Source of the DNA: Buttiauxella warmboldiae
GTDB lineage: Bacteria; Pseudomonadota; Gammaproteobacteria; Enterobacterales; Enterobacteriaceae
Reading direction: 5' to 3'
Length of the DNA: 64,000 bases
NCBI RefSeq assembly: GCF_003818135.1
Contig: NZ_RPOH01000025.1
Coordinates: 1 to 64,000, forward strand
Below, piece by piece: positions 9,459 to 19,984 of the stretch. The notes under the pieces are model-generated. The model made no database searches and was not told the origin of the DNA. It saw only the letters and a program-made list of their open reading frames with translations. A program made the translations under genes and the position numbers. Position 1 is the first letter of the stretch. Each line of letters begins with the position of its first letter.

Positions 9459-9488
9459 AAAAAAAGCCCGCGGTAAATGGCCGCGGGC
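9459..9488 (-). terminator. Terminator of ybiJ
   Basis: On the minus strand the stem GCCCGCGG/CCGCGGGC (8 bp, 7-base loop) is followed by TTTTTTT. It lies 66 to 95 bases after the ybiJ stop and also faces the end of ybiB. Confidence 0.8.
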
Positions 9489-9553
9489 AACAAGGGTATA
9501 ACAGGGGAAGCAGAGCTTCAAAAATGAGGGTGTATCAGGGCAATACCGCAGGA

Positions 9554-9814
9554 TTAGTTATAGATAACCGCAGTACCGCTCATTTTGCCGTGGGTGTTAG
9601 CAGAAGTAATGGAGTACGCTTTTGCGCCTGCCTGTTCTGCTTTAGCAGCCAGTTGCGCTTCCAGACCGTCCAGCGTGGTGGCGTTATCAGCAGAAACCAC
9701 ACCGATTTTGTTCATGTTCTGAGCATCAGCTGCGCTGATGGATTGTGCTGCCATAGCACCGAAAGAAAGGGTGGTCAGGGCGATAGCGGCTACAGCATAT
9801 TTGATGGTTTTCAT
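9554..9814 (-). CDS. ybiJ: YbiJ, small periplasmic YhcN/BhsA-family (DUF1471) protein
   Basis: An 86-residue secreted protein with a signal peptide of about 22 residues (MKTIKYAVAAIALTTLSFGAMA|A). The mature part is one DUF1471 domain with the family pattern NKIGVVSADNATTLDGLEAQLAAKA and the ending GKMSGTAVIYN. Members of this family are stress-induced envelope proteins; BhsA and McbA affect biofilm formation. The precise role of YbiJ is unknown. A perfect CRP-type palindrome lies 50 to 65 bases before the start, so catabolite control is plausible. A second family member, mcbA, lies 376 bases upstream on the same strand. Confidence 0.92.
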   Translation of the reverse strand: MKTIKYAVAAIALTTLSFGAMAAQSISAADAQNMNKIGVVSADNATTLDGLEAQLAAKAEQAGAKAYSITSANTHGKMSGTAVIYN

Positions 9815-9863
9815 AGTTAATTTCTCGCAGGTTATTCTGTTTAAGGTGACGATATTCCGTCGA

Positions 9864-9879
9864 TGTGATTATGGTCACA
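9864..9879 (-). promoter_or_regulatory. CRP-binding site before ybiJ
   Basis: TGTGATTATGGTCACA has both perfect half sites TGTGA and TCACA with the required 6-base spacer. Its centre is about 58 bases before the ybiJ start codon, compatible with a class II activator position. Confidence 0.6.
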
Positions 9880-9994
9880 CTTTTGTGCAGAAGATAAAAT
9901 CGAATAGAATTGACGGCTTTGTTCAAATTTTTTGAATTTGAGTTAAATCATTGAAATCGGTGATGATTAGCAGGCGAAGTATTGGGGCGCGTTG

Positions 9995-10010
9995 TGTGAT
10001 CCAGCTCACG
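9995..10010 (-). promoter_or_regulatory. Second CRP-like site in the ybiJ-mcbA gap
   Basis: TGTGATCCAGCTCACG differs from the symmetric CRP consensus core at three positions. It is about 190 bases before ybiJ and 131 bases upstream of the first site. The rest of the 9815-10190 gap holds A+T-rich promoter-like sequence and the mcbA terminator; no gene is seen. Confidence 0.4.
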
Positions 10011-10125
10011 CCTGGTTTTCCGCATCTTTTGCTACTCTTTTGCCGATTATCGTACTGGTCAGGCCTGCAATCGCTTGCGCACTATTTTTTATTCTCTTCA
10101 GCCTTTTTCCGCTGCTGGCGGTAAC

Positions 10126-10158
10126 AAAAAAAAACGGCTTCCAGATGAGGAAACCGTT
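10126..10158 (-). terminator. Terminator of mcbA
   Basis: On the minus strand AACGGTTTCC/GGAAGCCGTT form a 10-bp stem with one wobble pair and a 6-base loop, followed by a run of T. It lies 32 bases after the mcbA stop. Confidence 0.8.
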
Positions 10159-10190
10159 ACGACGCGTACTGCGGGGATAATGTTTGGCGA

Positions 10191-10454
10191 CTATTTATAA
10201 ATAGTCGCGGTGCCGAACATTTTGTTTTCGCCGCTAGCCGAGTTAACCACAAAGCCTTTTGCCCCTTCCTGTTTCGCTTTCTCTCCAAGCCTGGTTTGCA
10301 GATCGTCAAGGCTCGACGCGCCGGTGGCAGAAACGGTGCCTGCCGGGCGTAGCTGGCCCATGTTTGAATCGGTTATTTCCTGGGCTGCCATGGTAGAAAA
10401 CGGTAATGCCGCAAGGGTGACAACCGCAGAAAAATACAGCAATTTTTTCATCAT
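10191..10454 (-). CDS. mcbA: McbA (YbiM), small periplasmic YhcN/BhsA-family protein
   Basis: An 87-residue secreted protein with a signal peptide (to about TMA|AQEI) and a single DUF1471 domain. The segment GQLRPAGTVSATGAS and the ending MFGTATIYK are characteristic of McbA. In E. coli McbA is induced by the regulator McbR/YncC pathway and influences colanic acid and biofilm, and it likewise lies close to rlmF. Three adjacent starts are possible (GTG 10457, ATG 10454, ATG 10451). I chose 10454 for its spacing from GAGGAAG. The next gene upstream here is a flavin-reductase-like gene that I do not recall beside mcbA in E. coli. Confidence 0.88.
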   Translation of the reverse strand: MMKKLLYFSAVVTLAALPFSTMAAQEITDSNMGQLRPAGTVSATGASSLDDLQTRLGEKAKQEGAKGFVVNSASGENKMFGTATIYK

Positions 10455-10630
10455 CACTTCCTCATCGCTTTTGGGGGGCCGATTAAAAAAACATCGGCAC
10501 TCAAAGTGTAGGTGCTATGCGGCAAGAGAAAGACGCAAAAAACTGATGCTCTTGTGCTTATTTTTTGAACGATAAATCTTGACGAAATGCTTACCAATCA
10601 GTGACATACAGGTGCATGATTTTGTTGGTT

Positions 10631-11254
10631 TTAACGTGCGTCAGGGCGGATTAAATCGAAGCGCTGCTCTTCGTCAATAGTGTAATAAGCTGACGGGCCG
10701 CCCGCCCGAAGCACCGGTTTTGCCAGCGCCGTCTGGTAAACGCCTTCTTTAAGCAACGACTCATCAATGTGTACCGCCACGACTTCACCCAGCACCAGCC
10801 ACGAATTGATTGCCGATCCATCTGCGGCGGTTAGCTGAATACACTGGGATAACCGGCATTCAAAGTTGACCGGGCTTTCAGCCACGAGGCTTGCTTTGAC
10901 TTTGCGCCCGGCAACGGCGGTGAGCCCGGCATGAAGAAATTCATCTTCACCATGGGGCAGTGAGGCCGAAGTTTCATTCATTCGTTCCGCCAGCTCGCGG
11001 GTGGTGAGGTTCCAGACAAACTCTTTGGTCTCAAGGATGTTTTGCACGCTGTCTTTCCAGCCGCTGCTGGCAAAACCAATAATCGGTGGGCGATAATTAA
11101 AACAATTAAAGAAACTGTACGGTGCCAGATTACGGGCTCCCTGCTGGCTACGGGATGCAATCCAGCCGATAGGGCGGGGGCCAATAATGGCGTTCAGCGG
11201 ATCGTGCGGTAAACCATGACCCGCAGCAGGTTCGTAGTAATAACGTTTAGACAT
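10631..11254 (-). CDS. Flavin reductase-like (FMN-binding split barrel) protein
   Basis: A 207-residue cytoplasmic protein. The pattern GPRPIGWIASRSQQGARNLAPYS followed by FNYRPPIIGFAS is typical of the flavin reductase / flavoredoxin (DIM6/NTAB) family, whose members bind FMN in a split barrel and reduce flavin or carry electrons. The substrate here cannot be told. The ATG at 11254 (MSKRYYYEPAAGHG), preceded by AAGGTG, is better than upstream starts, which would add an unrelated hydrophobic piece. The gene is monocistronic between mcbA and the divergent rlmF. I do not recall it at this place in E. coli K-12. Confidence 0.8.
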   Translation of the reverse strand: MSKRYYYEPAAGHGLPHDPLNAIIGPRPIGWIASRSQQGARNLAPYSFFNCFNYRPPIIGFASSGWKDSVQNILETKEFVWNLTTRELAERMNETSASLPHGEDEFLHAGLTAVAGRKVKASLVAESPVNFECRLSQCIQLTAADGSAINSWLVLGEVVAVHIDESLLKEGVYQTALAKPVLRAGGPSAYYTIDEEQRFDLIRPDAR

Positions 11255-11408
11255 AGCGCACCTTATCAGGCTGATAGCCACAAAGAAGTTTTCCTTCTTT
11301 GTCAGCAATCTCACCTTATGTTGATTTATCACCGGCGAAAATCACGCGGCGTATTTACCCCGCGAGGTTCACAGAGTATCTTACGCGCCCACACAAGGAG
11401 AAGCCGCA

Positions 11409-12350
11409 ATGAAAACCCCTGCCACCACCAAACCGGGTCTGCACCCACGCAACCGCCATCGTAACCGTTATGATTTCCCGGCGCTGACGCAAAGTAGCCC
11501 GGCGCTGAGCGCGTTTTTACGCCCGGGTCCGCATGGCGATACGACCGTTGATTTTGCCGACCCGCTGGCGGTGAAGGCGCTGAACCAGGCGCTGCTGGCT
11601 CATTTTTACGGGGTGAAAGCATGGGATATTCCAGACGGTTTTCTGTGCCCGCCGGTACCCGGCCGCGCTGATTATATTCACCATCTGGCGGATTTACTGG
11701 CGGAAGGCAATGGCGGCGTAGTGCCTTCCCAGGCTTCGGTACTGGACGTAGGCGTGGGGGCGAACTGTATTTATCCGCTGATTGGCCAGCATGAGTATGG
11801 CTGGCGCTTTACCGGTACTGATGTCGATCCGGAGGCAATGCGCAGCGCCACGGCGATTATTGACGCCAATCCGGGCCTGTCACGCCTGATCCGTCTGCGC
11901 CGTCAGAAAACACCCGCCGCCATTTTGCCGGGGGTGATTCATAAGAATGAAATGTTTGATGCCACGCTGTGCAACCCGCCGTTCCATGATTCAGCGGAGG
12001 CTGCCCGTAGCGGCAGCGAGCGTAAACGCGTGAATCTTGGCCAGGATAAAAATGGGGCTTTGAACTTTGGCGGCCGCGAACAAGAATTGTGGTGTGAAGG
12101 TGGCGAAGTGGCCTTCGTTAACCAGATGGTTAACGAGAGTAAAGAGTTTGGCCGCCAGGTGCAGTGGTTCACCTCGCTGGTTTCCCGGAGTGAGAATCTG
12201 CCGCTGATTTACCGCGCGCTGCAGGAAGCGGGAGTAGAGAAAGTGGTGAAAAAAGAGATGGCCCAGGGACAGAAGCAGAGCCGCTTCATCGCCTGGACCT
12301 TTATGAATGACGCACAGCGCGCTCGCTGGGCGGCTACGCGTTATAAATAG
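11409..12350 (+). CDS. rlmF: RlmF, 23S rRNA adenine-1618 N6-methyltransferase
   Basis: A 313-residue S-adenosylmethionine-dependent methyltransferase, close to the E. coli length of 308. The SAM-binding motif is [16 protein letters not shown] (near residue 112) and the catalytic NPPF motif is in [10 protein letters not shown] (near residue 190), typical of adenine N6-methyltransferases. It methylates A1618 in 23S rRNA. The start ATG 11409 follows AAGGAGAAG. The stop abuts the stop of the convergent ybiO with no gap. Confidence 0.95.
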   Translation: MKTPATTKPGLHPRNRHRNRYDFPALTQSSPALSAFLRPGPHGDTTVDFADPLAVKALNQALLAHFYGVKAWDIPDGFLCPPVPGRADYIHHLADLLAEGNGGVVPSQASVLDVGVGANCIYPLIGQHEYGWRFTGTDVDPEAMRSATAIIDANPGLSRLIRLRRQKTPAAILPGVIHKNEMFDATLCNPPFHDSAEAARSGSERKRVNLGQDKNGALNFGGREQELWCEGGEVAFVNQMVNESKEFGRQVQWFTSLVSRSENLPLIYRALQEAGVEKVVKKEMAQGQKQSRFIAWTFMNDAQRARWAATRYK

Positions 12351-14600
12351 TCATACCGTGGGATTGGCCGGTGGCAGCACTCCCGCTGCTGCCTGTGACT
12401 CCTGAAGCGCCTGAGCGGCATCCGCGCCGGGCGGCATGACCTGCACCGTTTGCACCGGCGGGCGAATCCCTGCCGCATCAAAGTGTTTTTTCACCATCCC
12501 ATCTAATGCGAAGCGCACTGACCACTGTTTTAGCGGCTGGGTGGTGAAGGATACGCGCACGGTAAAGGCCTGGTTGGTTAGCCCGACAATACCGGCAAAG
12601 GACGGCTCGCCAATCACCAGCTTGCGCATCACCTCCTGCTGCATTAACTCCTCTACCGCTTCCTTCAGAATGCGGTTGGCCTTATCAACATCCTGCTGGC
12701 GGTCGACATCATAATTGGCGACAAATGAGCCAATGCCGCGCACGAAGTTGGCGAAGGTGGTTATCGAAGACCACGGAATAATATGATAGGCCCCGGTATC
12801 CTGGCGCACGCCGACGGAACGAATCGACATCCTTTCTACAGAGCCGGTAATCGGCCCGATGGTGACTAAGTCGCCGGTATTCATTCCATTTTCAAACTGG
12901 ATAAACACGCCGGTAATAATATCCTTCACCAGGGTTTGCGCCCCGAAACTGATAGCGAGGCCCAGTGCGCCTGCGCCTGCCAGCAAGGGGGCGATATTCA
13001 CCCCAATTTCTGCGAGTAAAATCATAATGGTAATGGTGCTTATCACCACCGCCAGCGCATTGCGAAATAGCGTCAGCAGCGTGCGGGTACGGGCGCTCGG
13101 CATGGGGCGACCATGAATATCAGAGGCCAGGCGGTTTTCAATCAGGCTTGCCAGCAGCGTCCAGCCGAGGGCGGAGAACAGCAGGATCAGCACGATGCGG
13201 ATAATAATGTCGATGGTTTTCTCACCGGCATCGTTGCTAATCCACGCCCACATATCAAACAGCCCCCAGGCGTTTAACAGCAGCATCATCGCCACGCAGA
13301 CCGTGATGATTCGCGCCAGTTTCAGCGCGGCGGAGATCCAGCCGTTAAGGCGTTTTTGCAGTTCGGGATAGCTGCGCTGTAGCTGGGGGGAAAGGGTGAT
13401 GGTTTTTGCCAGCCAGCGCGACAGCATCCCCGAAATAAACGCCGCGATACCTATAATGGCAAGGCTATGCACCGAGGCCGCCATCATCCATTTCAGGCTG
13501 TTGCCCGGGTCAAAGAGCGACAAGAAAAACAGCGCCACGAAATAGGCGCTTGCCAGCCAGTGCCAGACCAGCGCAAAGGCGCGAATAAACAGGCTGAAAA
13601 ACGCCAGTGAACGGTCGGCCAACTGAATCAGGCCATGTTGAATATGGCGGCGGTTGGTGGCAATCAGGTACAGCGCCCAAAGCGTGATACACAGCATAAT
13701 CAGCACGTTGGCAATGGCGCCTGCCTGCACGCTCACCTGATTAGAGACGATCGGCACGGCGACCAGAATGCCGTAACCAATCAGGCTGCTTAACCCCGCC
13801 AGGCGAATGTTCCAGTAGCGGGCGCGCCTGTCGGGCAGCGGGAAGGGGCGCAGATCCGGGAAACGCGGGCAGAAAATTAAGCGCAGAACGGCTTTGAAGA
13901 ATTCAATCAGCGCAAAGGCATTCAGGAACAAGCCTTGCTGGCGGGCGATAGTACGGTTGCCTGCGTTCATCATGTCGCTAAAGATTTGCCCGACGAAAAG
14001 GGTTAACGCCAGCAGCAGTAAATCAATAATAAACGCGCCGAGGATGGTCAGCGGCAGATGGAGCCAGCTTGAGCGATCGCGGTTTTTCTTCCGCCCCCAT
14101 GTTCCCATGCGCGCCCAGACCGGCGTCATGCAGGTGCGAGCCAGCAGATAGAAAGCAAAAACGGAGGCCACGAGCATCGAGAAATGGCCCAGTGCATTAT
14201 AAAAACGCTGAGGATTAAATGGCTTATGCGGCTCGCCGCTAATATTTCGCTGCAGCTGAGCAAAGCGCAGCGCCAGTTCACCGCCGTAATGACGGCTGAC
14301 AGCGGTCACCTTTTCGAGCACCGTTTCGTCTGCGCTTAACTGCTCTGGCGGGACGATAGCCGGCACCGGTTCGGGCGGCGGGGTGGCGGCCACTTTGCGC
14401 AGTTGCCCGATAAGTTCAGTACGCGACCTGTCGTTTTCCAGCACGTCTGCCAGCGCCGAGTAGGCCTGCTTTTTCTCTTCGAGATTGGGTTCTGTGGGCG
14501 GGGCGGCACCGTTTTGTTGCGCGGCAGCTGCGGCGGCCGGGAGGGTGACGGCCGGTGTGTGAAAGCTAAACATGCACAGCATAAGCAAGAGTAGCGGCAC
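12351..14600 (-). CDS. ybiO: YbiO, large MscS-family mechanosensitive channel
   Basis: Inner-membrane channel of about 749 residues. A signal-like hydrophobic start is followed by a periplasmic part, then some ten hydrophobic segments. The MscS pore and beta domain are near the C-terminus (LAGAGALGLAISFGAQTLV, then GDLVTIGPITGSVERMSIRS). In E. coli YbiO gives a medium-conductance channel protecting against hypo-osmotic shock. I place the start at GTG 14600, because GGAGG sits six bases before it and the product then begins MPLLLLMLCMFSF. An in-frame TTG at 14630 has no ribosome site. It converges with rlmF. glnQ lies upstream on the same strand behind a terminator. Confidence 0.92.
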   Translation of the reverse strand: MPLLLLMLCMFSFHTPAVTLPAAAAAAQQNGAAPPTEPNLEEKKQAYSALADVLENDRSRTELIGQLRKVAATPPPEPVPAIVPPEQLSADETVLEKVTAVSRHYGGELALRFAQLQRNISGEPHKPFNPQRFYNALGHFSMLVASVFAFYLLARTCMTPVWARMGTWGRKKNRDRSSWLHLPLTILGAFIIDLLLLALTLFVGQIFSDMMNAGNRTIARQQGLFLNAFALIEFFKAVLRLIFCPRFPDLRPFPLPDRRARYWNIRLAGLSSLIGYGILVAVPIVSNQVSVQAGAIANVLIMLCITLWALYLIATNRRHIQHGLIQLADRSLAFFSLFIRAFALVWHWLASAYFVALFFLSLFDPGNSLKWMMAASVHSLAIIGIAAFISGMLSRWLAKTITLSPQLQRSYPELQKRLNGWISAALKLARIITVCVAMMLLLNAWGLFDMWAWISNDAGEKTIDIIIRIVLILLFSALGWTLLASLIENRLASDIHGRPMPSARTRTLLTLFRNALAVVISTITIMILLAEIGVNIAPLLAGAGALGLAISFGAQTLVKDIITGVFIQFENGMNTGDLVTIGPITGSVERMSIRSVGVRQDTGAYHIIPWSSITTFANFVRGIGSFVANYDVDRQQDVDKANRILKEAVEELMQQEVMRKLVIGEPSFAGIVGLTNQAFTVRVSFTTQPLKQWSVRFALDGMVKKHFDAAGIRPPVQTVQVMPPGADAAQALQESQAAAGVLPPANPTV

Positions 14601-14688
14601 GGCGTTCCTCCGGACTGAAAAGTCAGACAAAGGAATAATTATAGAAGGCAGGGGGTAAGCTGCGGGAAAACGGGAATTATCTGGAGCT

Positions 14689-14724
14689 CACCCCGACGCT
14701 TTGCTGGTGGAAAGCGTCGGGGTG
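14689..14724 (-). terminator. Terminator of the glnHPQ operon
   Basis: A 14-bp perfect stem (CACCCCGACGCTTT and its complement) with an 8-base loop starts 11 bases after the glnQ stop. It lacks a long T run but is very stable. Confidence 0.7.
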
Positions 14725-14734
14725 GGGAAGGAGA

Positions 14735-15457
14735 TCATGACACGTGCTGCAAGAACTCCTGCAAACGCGGGCTTGGTGGGTTATCAATCAGCTCCTGTGG
14801 ATTGCCATCCTCCGCAATGCGGCCCTTATCAATAAAGATCAGGCGTGAGGCAACCTTGGCGGCAAACCCAACTTCGTGAGTCACGATAACCATCGTCATC
14901 CCTTCTTCAGCCAGGTCCTGCATCACTTTCAGCACTTCATGACGCAGCTCCGGATCAAGGGCTGAGGTTGGCTCATCAAACAGCATCATTTTCGGCTTAA
15001 CAGCCAGCGCGCGGGCAATAGCAACACGCTGTTGCTGGCCGCCAGAAAGCTCAGATGGATAGTGGTGGGCGCGCTCCGCGAGGCCCACTTTTGCCAGCAG
15101 CTCTTTCGCCAGTTTATCCGCCTCGTCTTTTGACAAACCGCGTACGCGAATCGGGCCAAAGGCGACGTTTTCCAACGCCGTCAGATGCGGAAACAGGTAA
15201 AACTGTTGGAACACCATGCCGGCTTCCTGACGAATCAGGCGCTCATCGACTTTCGGATCGTTCACTTTCAGACCGTCAACAAACAGGTCGCCGCTGGTGA
15301 TATCTTCAAGTTTGTTGATGCAGCGCAGCAGCGTAGATTTACCGGAGCCTGACGGCCCGATAATCACCACGACTTCGCCCTGTTTAACGTTGAGGTCGAT
15401 ATTGTGCAGCACCTGGGTTTTGCCAAAATGCTTAGAGACGTTTTTAAATTCAATCAC
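14735..15457 (-). CDS. glnQ: GlnQ, ATPase of the glutamine ABC importer
   Basis: A 240-residue polar amino acid ABC ATPase. It shows Walker [10 protein letters not shown] (near residue 33), signature LSGGQQQR (near 136), Walker [13 protein letters not shown] (near 158) and the switch histidine in VTHEVGFA. It energises GlnH-GlnP high-affinity glutamine uptake at the inner membrane. Its start overlaps the end of glnP by 4 bases. It is the last gene of glnH-glnP-glnQ. Confidence 0.96.
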   Translation of the reverse strand: MIEFKNVSKHFGKTQVLHNIDLNVKQGEVVVIIGPSGSGKSTLLRCINKLEDITSGDLFVDGLKVNDPKVDERLIRQEAGMVFQQFYLFPHLTALENVAFGPIRVRGLSKDEADKLAKELLAKVGLAERAHHYPSELSGGQQQRVAIARALAVKPKMMLFDEPTSALDPELRHEVLKVMQDLAEEGMTMVIVTHEVGFAAKVASRLIFIDKGRIAEDGNPQELIDNPPSPRLQEFLQHVS

Positions 15458-16113
15458 AGGATTTTCATCCTTCTTTCAAGGCGACGCAGCACGAAGCTCA
15501 GCACCAAAGTAATAATCAGATAGAAGACCGCAACGGCGCTCCAGATCTCCAGCGCACGGAAGTTCCCGGCAATAATTTCCTGCCCCTGACGGGTCAGCTC
15601 AGCCACGCCGATAACAATGAACAGCGAAGTATCTTTAATGCTGATAATCCACTGGTTGCCCAACGGCGGCAGCATACGACGCAGCGCCAGCGGCATAATC
15701 ACGTGGCGAATGGTTTCACGCTTCGACAGGCCTAACGCCAGGCCTGCTTCCTGAAAACCTTTATGAATCGACAGCACCGCACCGCGGGTAATTTCCGCAA
15801 TGTACGCGCCGGAGTTGATCATAATGGTGACGACCGCTGCGCTAAAGGGATCGATACGCAGGTCGGGGATAGCCATTGGCAGGGCGAAGTAAATAAACAT
15901 CACCTGTACCACAATTGGCGTGCCGCGAATGACCTCAATAAAAACTAATGCGATGTGGTTAGCAATCCAGCCGCCGTAAGTGCGGGCAAAACCCGCGACC
16001 AGACCAATTATCAGGCCGCCAAACAGGCCGATGACCGAGATCAACAGCGTCATTTTGGCGCCTTCAATCAACAGCGGGATTGCAGGCCAGATGGCACTCC
16101 AGTCAAACTCCAT
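15454..16113 (-). CDS. glnP: GlnP, permease of the glutamine ABC importer
   Basis: A 219-residue inner-membrane permease with five hydrophobic segments and the coupling loop [17 protein letters not shown]. The ATG at 16113 ([19 protein letters not shown]) matches the E. coli N-terminus and length; upstream in-frame starts would add 12 unrelated residues. It lies 91 bases after glnH, behind a hairpin that may lower its expression relative to the binding protein. Confidence 0.95.
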   Translation of the reverse strand: MEFDWSAIWPAIPLLIEGAKMTLLISVIGLFGGLIIGLVAGFARTYGGWIANHIALVFIEVIRGTPIVVQVMFIYFALPMAIPDLRIDPFSAAVVTIMINSGAYIAEITRGAVLSIHKGFQEAGLALGLSKRETIRHVIMPLALRRMLPPLGNQWIISIKDTSLFIVIGVAELTRQGQEIIAGNFRALEIWSAVAVFYLIITLVLSFVLRRLERRMKIL

Positions 16114-16155
16114 GATGTGTTCCTGTTTTACTTGTATACCGTGGTTCAAAAATAG

Positions 16156-16176
16156 CAGGGGCGAAATCCGCCCCTG
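16156..16176 (-). terminator. Attenuator-like hairpin between glnH and glnP
   Basis: CAGGGGCG/CGCCCCTG forms an 8-bp perfect stem with a 5-base loop. On the minus strand it is followed by CTATTTTTG. It is probably a partial terminator or mRNA-stabilising end that keeps GlnH more abundant than GlnPQ. Confidence 0.6.
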
Positions 16177-16204
16177 AGGTGTTACCTAAATCATGTCAGA
16201 TTGA

Positions 16205-17269
<1,065 letters not shown>

Positions 17270-17270
17270 T

Positions 17271-17293
17271 CATCCTCCCCGGACGGGAGGATG
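17271..17293 (-). terminator. Terminator of dps
   Basis: CATCCTCCC/GGGAGGATG forms a 9-bp perfect stem with a 5-base loop, 21 bases after the dps stop. There is no strong T run. Confidence 0.6.
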
Positions 17294-17313
17294 AGATGAC
17301 AATTTACCGACAA

Positions 17314-17838
<525 letters not shown>

Positions 17839-17860
17839 TTATCCAATGAATTACCGGAAA

Positions 17861-17870
17861 TAAGTATAGC
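17861..17870 (-). promoter_or_regulatory. Sigma-S type -10 element of dps
   Basis: On the minus strand GCTATACTTA matches the sigma-S consensus KCTAYACTTA exactly. It gives a leader of about 40 bases. The rest of the 17818-18120 gap is A+T-rich, with an inverted repeat near rhtA. Confidence 0.7.
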
Positions 17871-18076
17871 ACCGGATTTTAACTCTGGAGGAGCAGGTAA
17901 TACCTATCAGATAAATAGCACAGTCAGAATAGATTTTAGTAACTTACTGTTATTAAATTACTTTCAGTTTTCTATCCCCCACAGAAGGGGAGAATAGAAA
18001 ATGTAATGATTTAATGCTAATAATTACTGTTTGCTGCAAGCAGATTTAAATATATAAACTGCCGAGCGACGGTGAA

Positions 18077-18110
18077 TATTTACCGCAGCTGGCATCAGCC
18101 ACGGTAAATA
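18077..18110 (-). terminator. Probable terminator of rhtA
   Basis: TATTTACCG/CGGTAAATA forms a 9-bp perfect stem, with a smaller inner stem CTG/CAG in the 16-base loop. It starts 11 bases after the rhtA stop. There is no T run. Confidence 0.45.
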
Positions 18111-18120
18111 ACCAAGTGAA

Positions 18121-19008
18121 TTAATTTACATCGACGCTGGTAATCTGCGCTTCACGTTTTATCGTCAGCGTGGAACCGATGGATGCGGCAATAATTGACA
18201 GCAGCGCCAGCCACTGCACCAGCGTCAGATGTTCGCCGAGAAACAGCATGCCTGACAGCGCGGCAAGCCCAGGCTCCATGCTCATTAAGGTACCAAAAGT
18301 GCGCGTGGGTAAGCGCGTCAGAGCGATCATTTCCAGCGAATAGGGCAGCGCCGTCGACAAAACCGCCACGCCCAGGCCGAGGGGGATGAGTGACCAGTGC
18401 CAGAGCGCTTCACCCGCCTGCCAGACGCCAACAGGAACAAAGATCGCCGCGGCAATCAGCGAACCGAAAGCGACCGTGGCAGGGCCGTGATCGGCACCGG
18501 CTTTCTGGCCAAACAGAATATAAATAGCCCAGCAACCCCCTGCGCCTAATGCAAAGGCGGTACCAGCTAAATCGACGCCTGAAATCGACTGTCCCAGCGG
18601 CAGCAAAAACCATAAGCCTAAAACTGCCAGCGTAACCCAGACAAAATCCACCGCACGGCGCGAAGCGAACAAAGCTACGGCAAGCGGGCCGGTGAACTCC
18701 AGGGCGACAGCGATCCCCAGGGGGACAGTCTGAATAGATAAATAGAACAGGTAGTTCATGCCGCCGAGCGCCAGGCCATACATCAGCAGGGGGAAACGCT
18801 GCTCGGTTTTAAAGCGTAAACGCCAGGGCTTGAAAATTAGCACCAGAATTAAGGTGCCTAACGTGAGACGAAGTGCCGTTACGCCCGGTGCCCCAACCAG
18901 CGGGAATAACGATTTCGCCAGCGATGCCCCACCCTGAATGGAGGTCATGGCAATTAAAAGAACAACGATAGGTAACCAAACGGGGGTTTTACGTGGCGAT
19001 AGCGGCAT
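18121..19008 (-). CDS. rhtA: RhtA (YbiF), threonine/homoserine exporter
   Basis: A 295-residue inner-membrane protein with ten hydrophobic segments in two EamA repeats of the drug/metabolite transporter superfamily. In E. coli it exports threonine, homoserine and some other amino acids. The N-terminus MPLSPRKTPVWLPIVVLL and the conserved GGASLAKSLFPLVGAPGVTALRL match RhtA. It keeps its E. coli place between dps and ompX. The upstream gap to ompX is 367 bases. Confidence 0.93.
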   Translation of the reverse strand: MPLSPRKTPVWLPIVVLLIAMTSIQGGASLAKSLFPLVGAPGVTALRLTLGTLILVLIFKPWRLRFKTEQRFPLLMYGLALGGMNYLFYLSIQTVPLGIAVALEFTGPLAVALFASRRAVDFVWVTLAVLGLWFLLPLGQSISGVDLAGTAFALGAGGCWAIYILFGQKAGADHGPATVAFGSLIAAAIFVPVGVWQAGEALWHWSLIPLGLGVAVLSTALPYSLEMIALTRLPTRTFGTLMSMEPGLAALSGMLFLGEHLTLVQWLALLSIIAASIGSTLTIKREAQITSVDVN

Positions 19009-19247
19009 CCTGCTTCCTGTCAGTCAGTGTCTGTTTTAATCGAAAGAGTAAAAGTCACCTCAGTGTAAATGATTACGCTTAACGGGTTGGGCATTCATTA
19101 AAAAATAATCCCCTGGCGGCGAATGATAACCATCCCGTTCGCGCAATATTTGTGCAGATTAAATTAAGAATCATCTGGATGACGATGTTACGATTCATGC
19201 CAATAATTAGCGCGTTTTTGGCTAAAAGCGTTGTAAATTGAATGGCC

Positions 19248-19253
19248 TATAAT
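19248..19253 (+). promoter_or_regulatory. Likely -10 box of ompX; 19009-19375 gap
   Basis: A perfect TATAAT with no clear -35 lies 122 bases before the ompX start, giving a leader of roughly 115 bases. The leader of ompX is the target of small RNAs in E. coli. The gap is A+T-rich and holds no reading frame that I can support. Confidence 0.5.
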
Positions 19254-19375
19254 GTAGCGGAAATGTTCTGTTACATGAAAGAAAACGTTAGACAACATAA
19301 ATGTCGCAGAGTTTCTTTCACAATTTTGATATATTAAAAACTTAGAAGTTACTTGAAGCACATTTGAGGTGGATT

Positions 19376-19876
19376 ATGAAAAAAATTGCATGTCTTTCAG
19401 CACTGGCTTGTGTACTGGCCGTTTCCGTTGGTACCGCATCTGCAACCAGCACCGTATCTGGCGGCTACGCACAGAGCGATATGCAGGGCGAAGCTAACAA
19501 AGCTGGCGGTTTCAACCTGAAATACCGTTATGAAAACGACACCCCGCTGGGTTACATCGGTTCTTTCACCTACACCGAGAAAAACCGCTCCGAAGCTGAC
19601 GTTTATAATAAATCACAATACTACGGCATCACTGCGGGTCCTGCTTACCGCATCAACGACTGGGCAAGCATCTACGGTGTAGTCGGTGTCGGCTACGGTA
19701 AATTCCAGACTACCGGCGCGACTGATACCAACACCAGCGATTACGGCTTTTCCTACGGTGCAGGTATGCAGTTCAACCCAATGGAAAACGTTGCGCTGGA
19801 CGTTTCTTACGAGCAGAGCCGCATCCGTAATGTTGATGTTGGCACCTGGATCGCAGGCGTGGGTTACCGCTTCTAA
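19376..19876 (+). CDS. ompX: OmpX, eight-stranded outer-membrane beta-barrel protein
   Basis: A 166-residue precursor with signal peptide MKKIACLSALACVLAVSVGTASA. The mature barrel shows alternating strands and the family segments GGYAQSD, KYRYEND, YYGITAGPAYRINDWASIYG and the terminal YRF needed for outer-membrane insertion. It is five residues shorter than E. coli OmpX, the difference lying in the extracellular loops. I start at ATG 19376, after GAGGTGG, not at an ATG 12 bases earlier, because the signal peptide begins MKK. OmpX is linked to adhesion, envelope stress and small-RNA control. Confidence 0.96.
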   Translation: MKKIACLSALACVLAVSVGTASATSTVSGGYAQSDMQGEANKAGGFNLKYRYENDTPLGYIGSFTYTEKNRSEADVYNKSQYYGITAGPAYRINDWASIYGVVGVGYGKFQTTGATDTNTSDYGFSYGAGMQFNPMENVALDVSYEQSRIRNVDVGTWIAGVGYRF

Positions 19877-19898
19877 TTTCACGTTAACCCGTGAAAAT

Positions 19899-19927
19899 AA
19901 AAATCCGCCCCTCGAGGCGGATTTTTT
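19899..19927 (+). terminator. Terminator of ompX
   Basis: The stem AAATCCGCC/GGCGGATTT with a 6-base loop is followed by TTTT. It also faces the convergent end of opgE. Confidence 0.8.
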
Positions 19928-19984
19928 CTACCTGCAATTCCCCGTTTTGACGCCGCAATGGCGCTAGCTCATCAGGGGAACATA

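Noticed and set aside
9395..9820. 141-codon plus-strand frame over ybiJ
   Set aside because: It is antisense to ybiJ and crosses its terminator; no family features.
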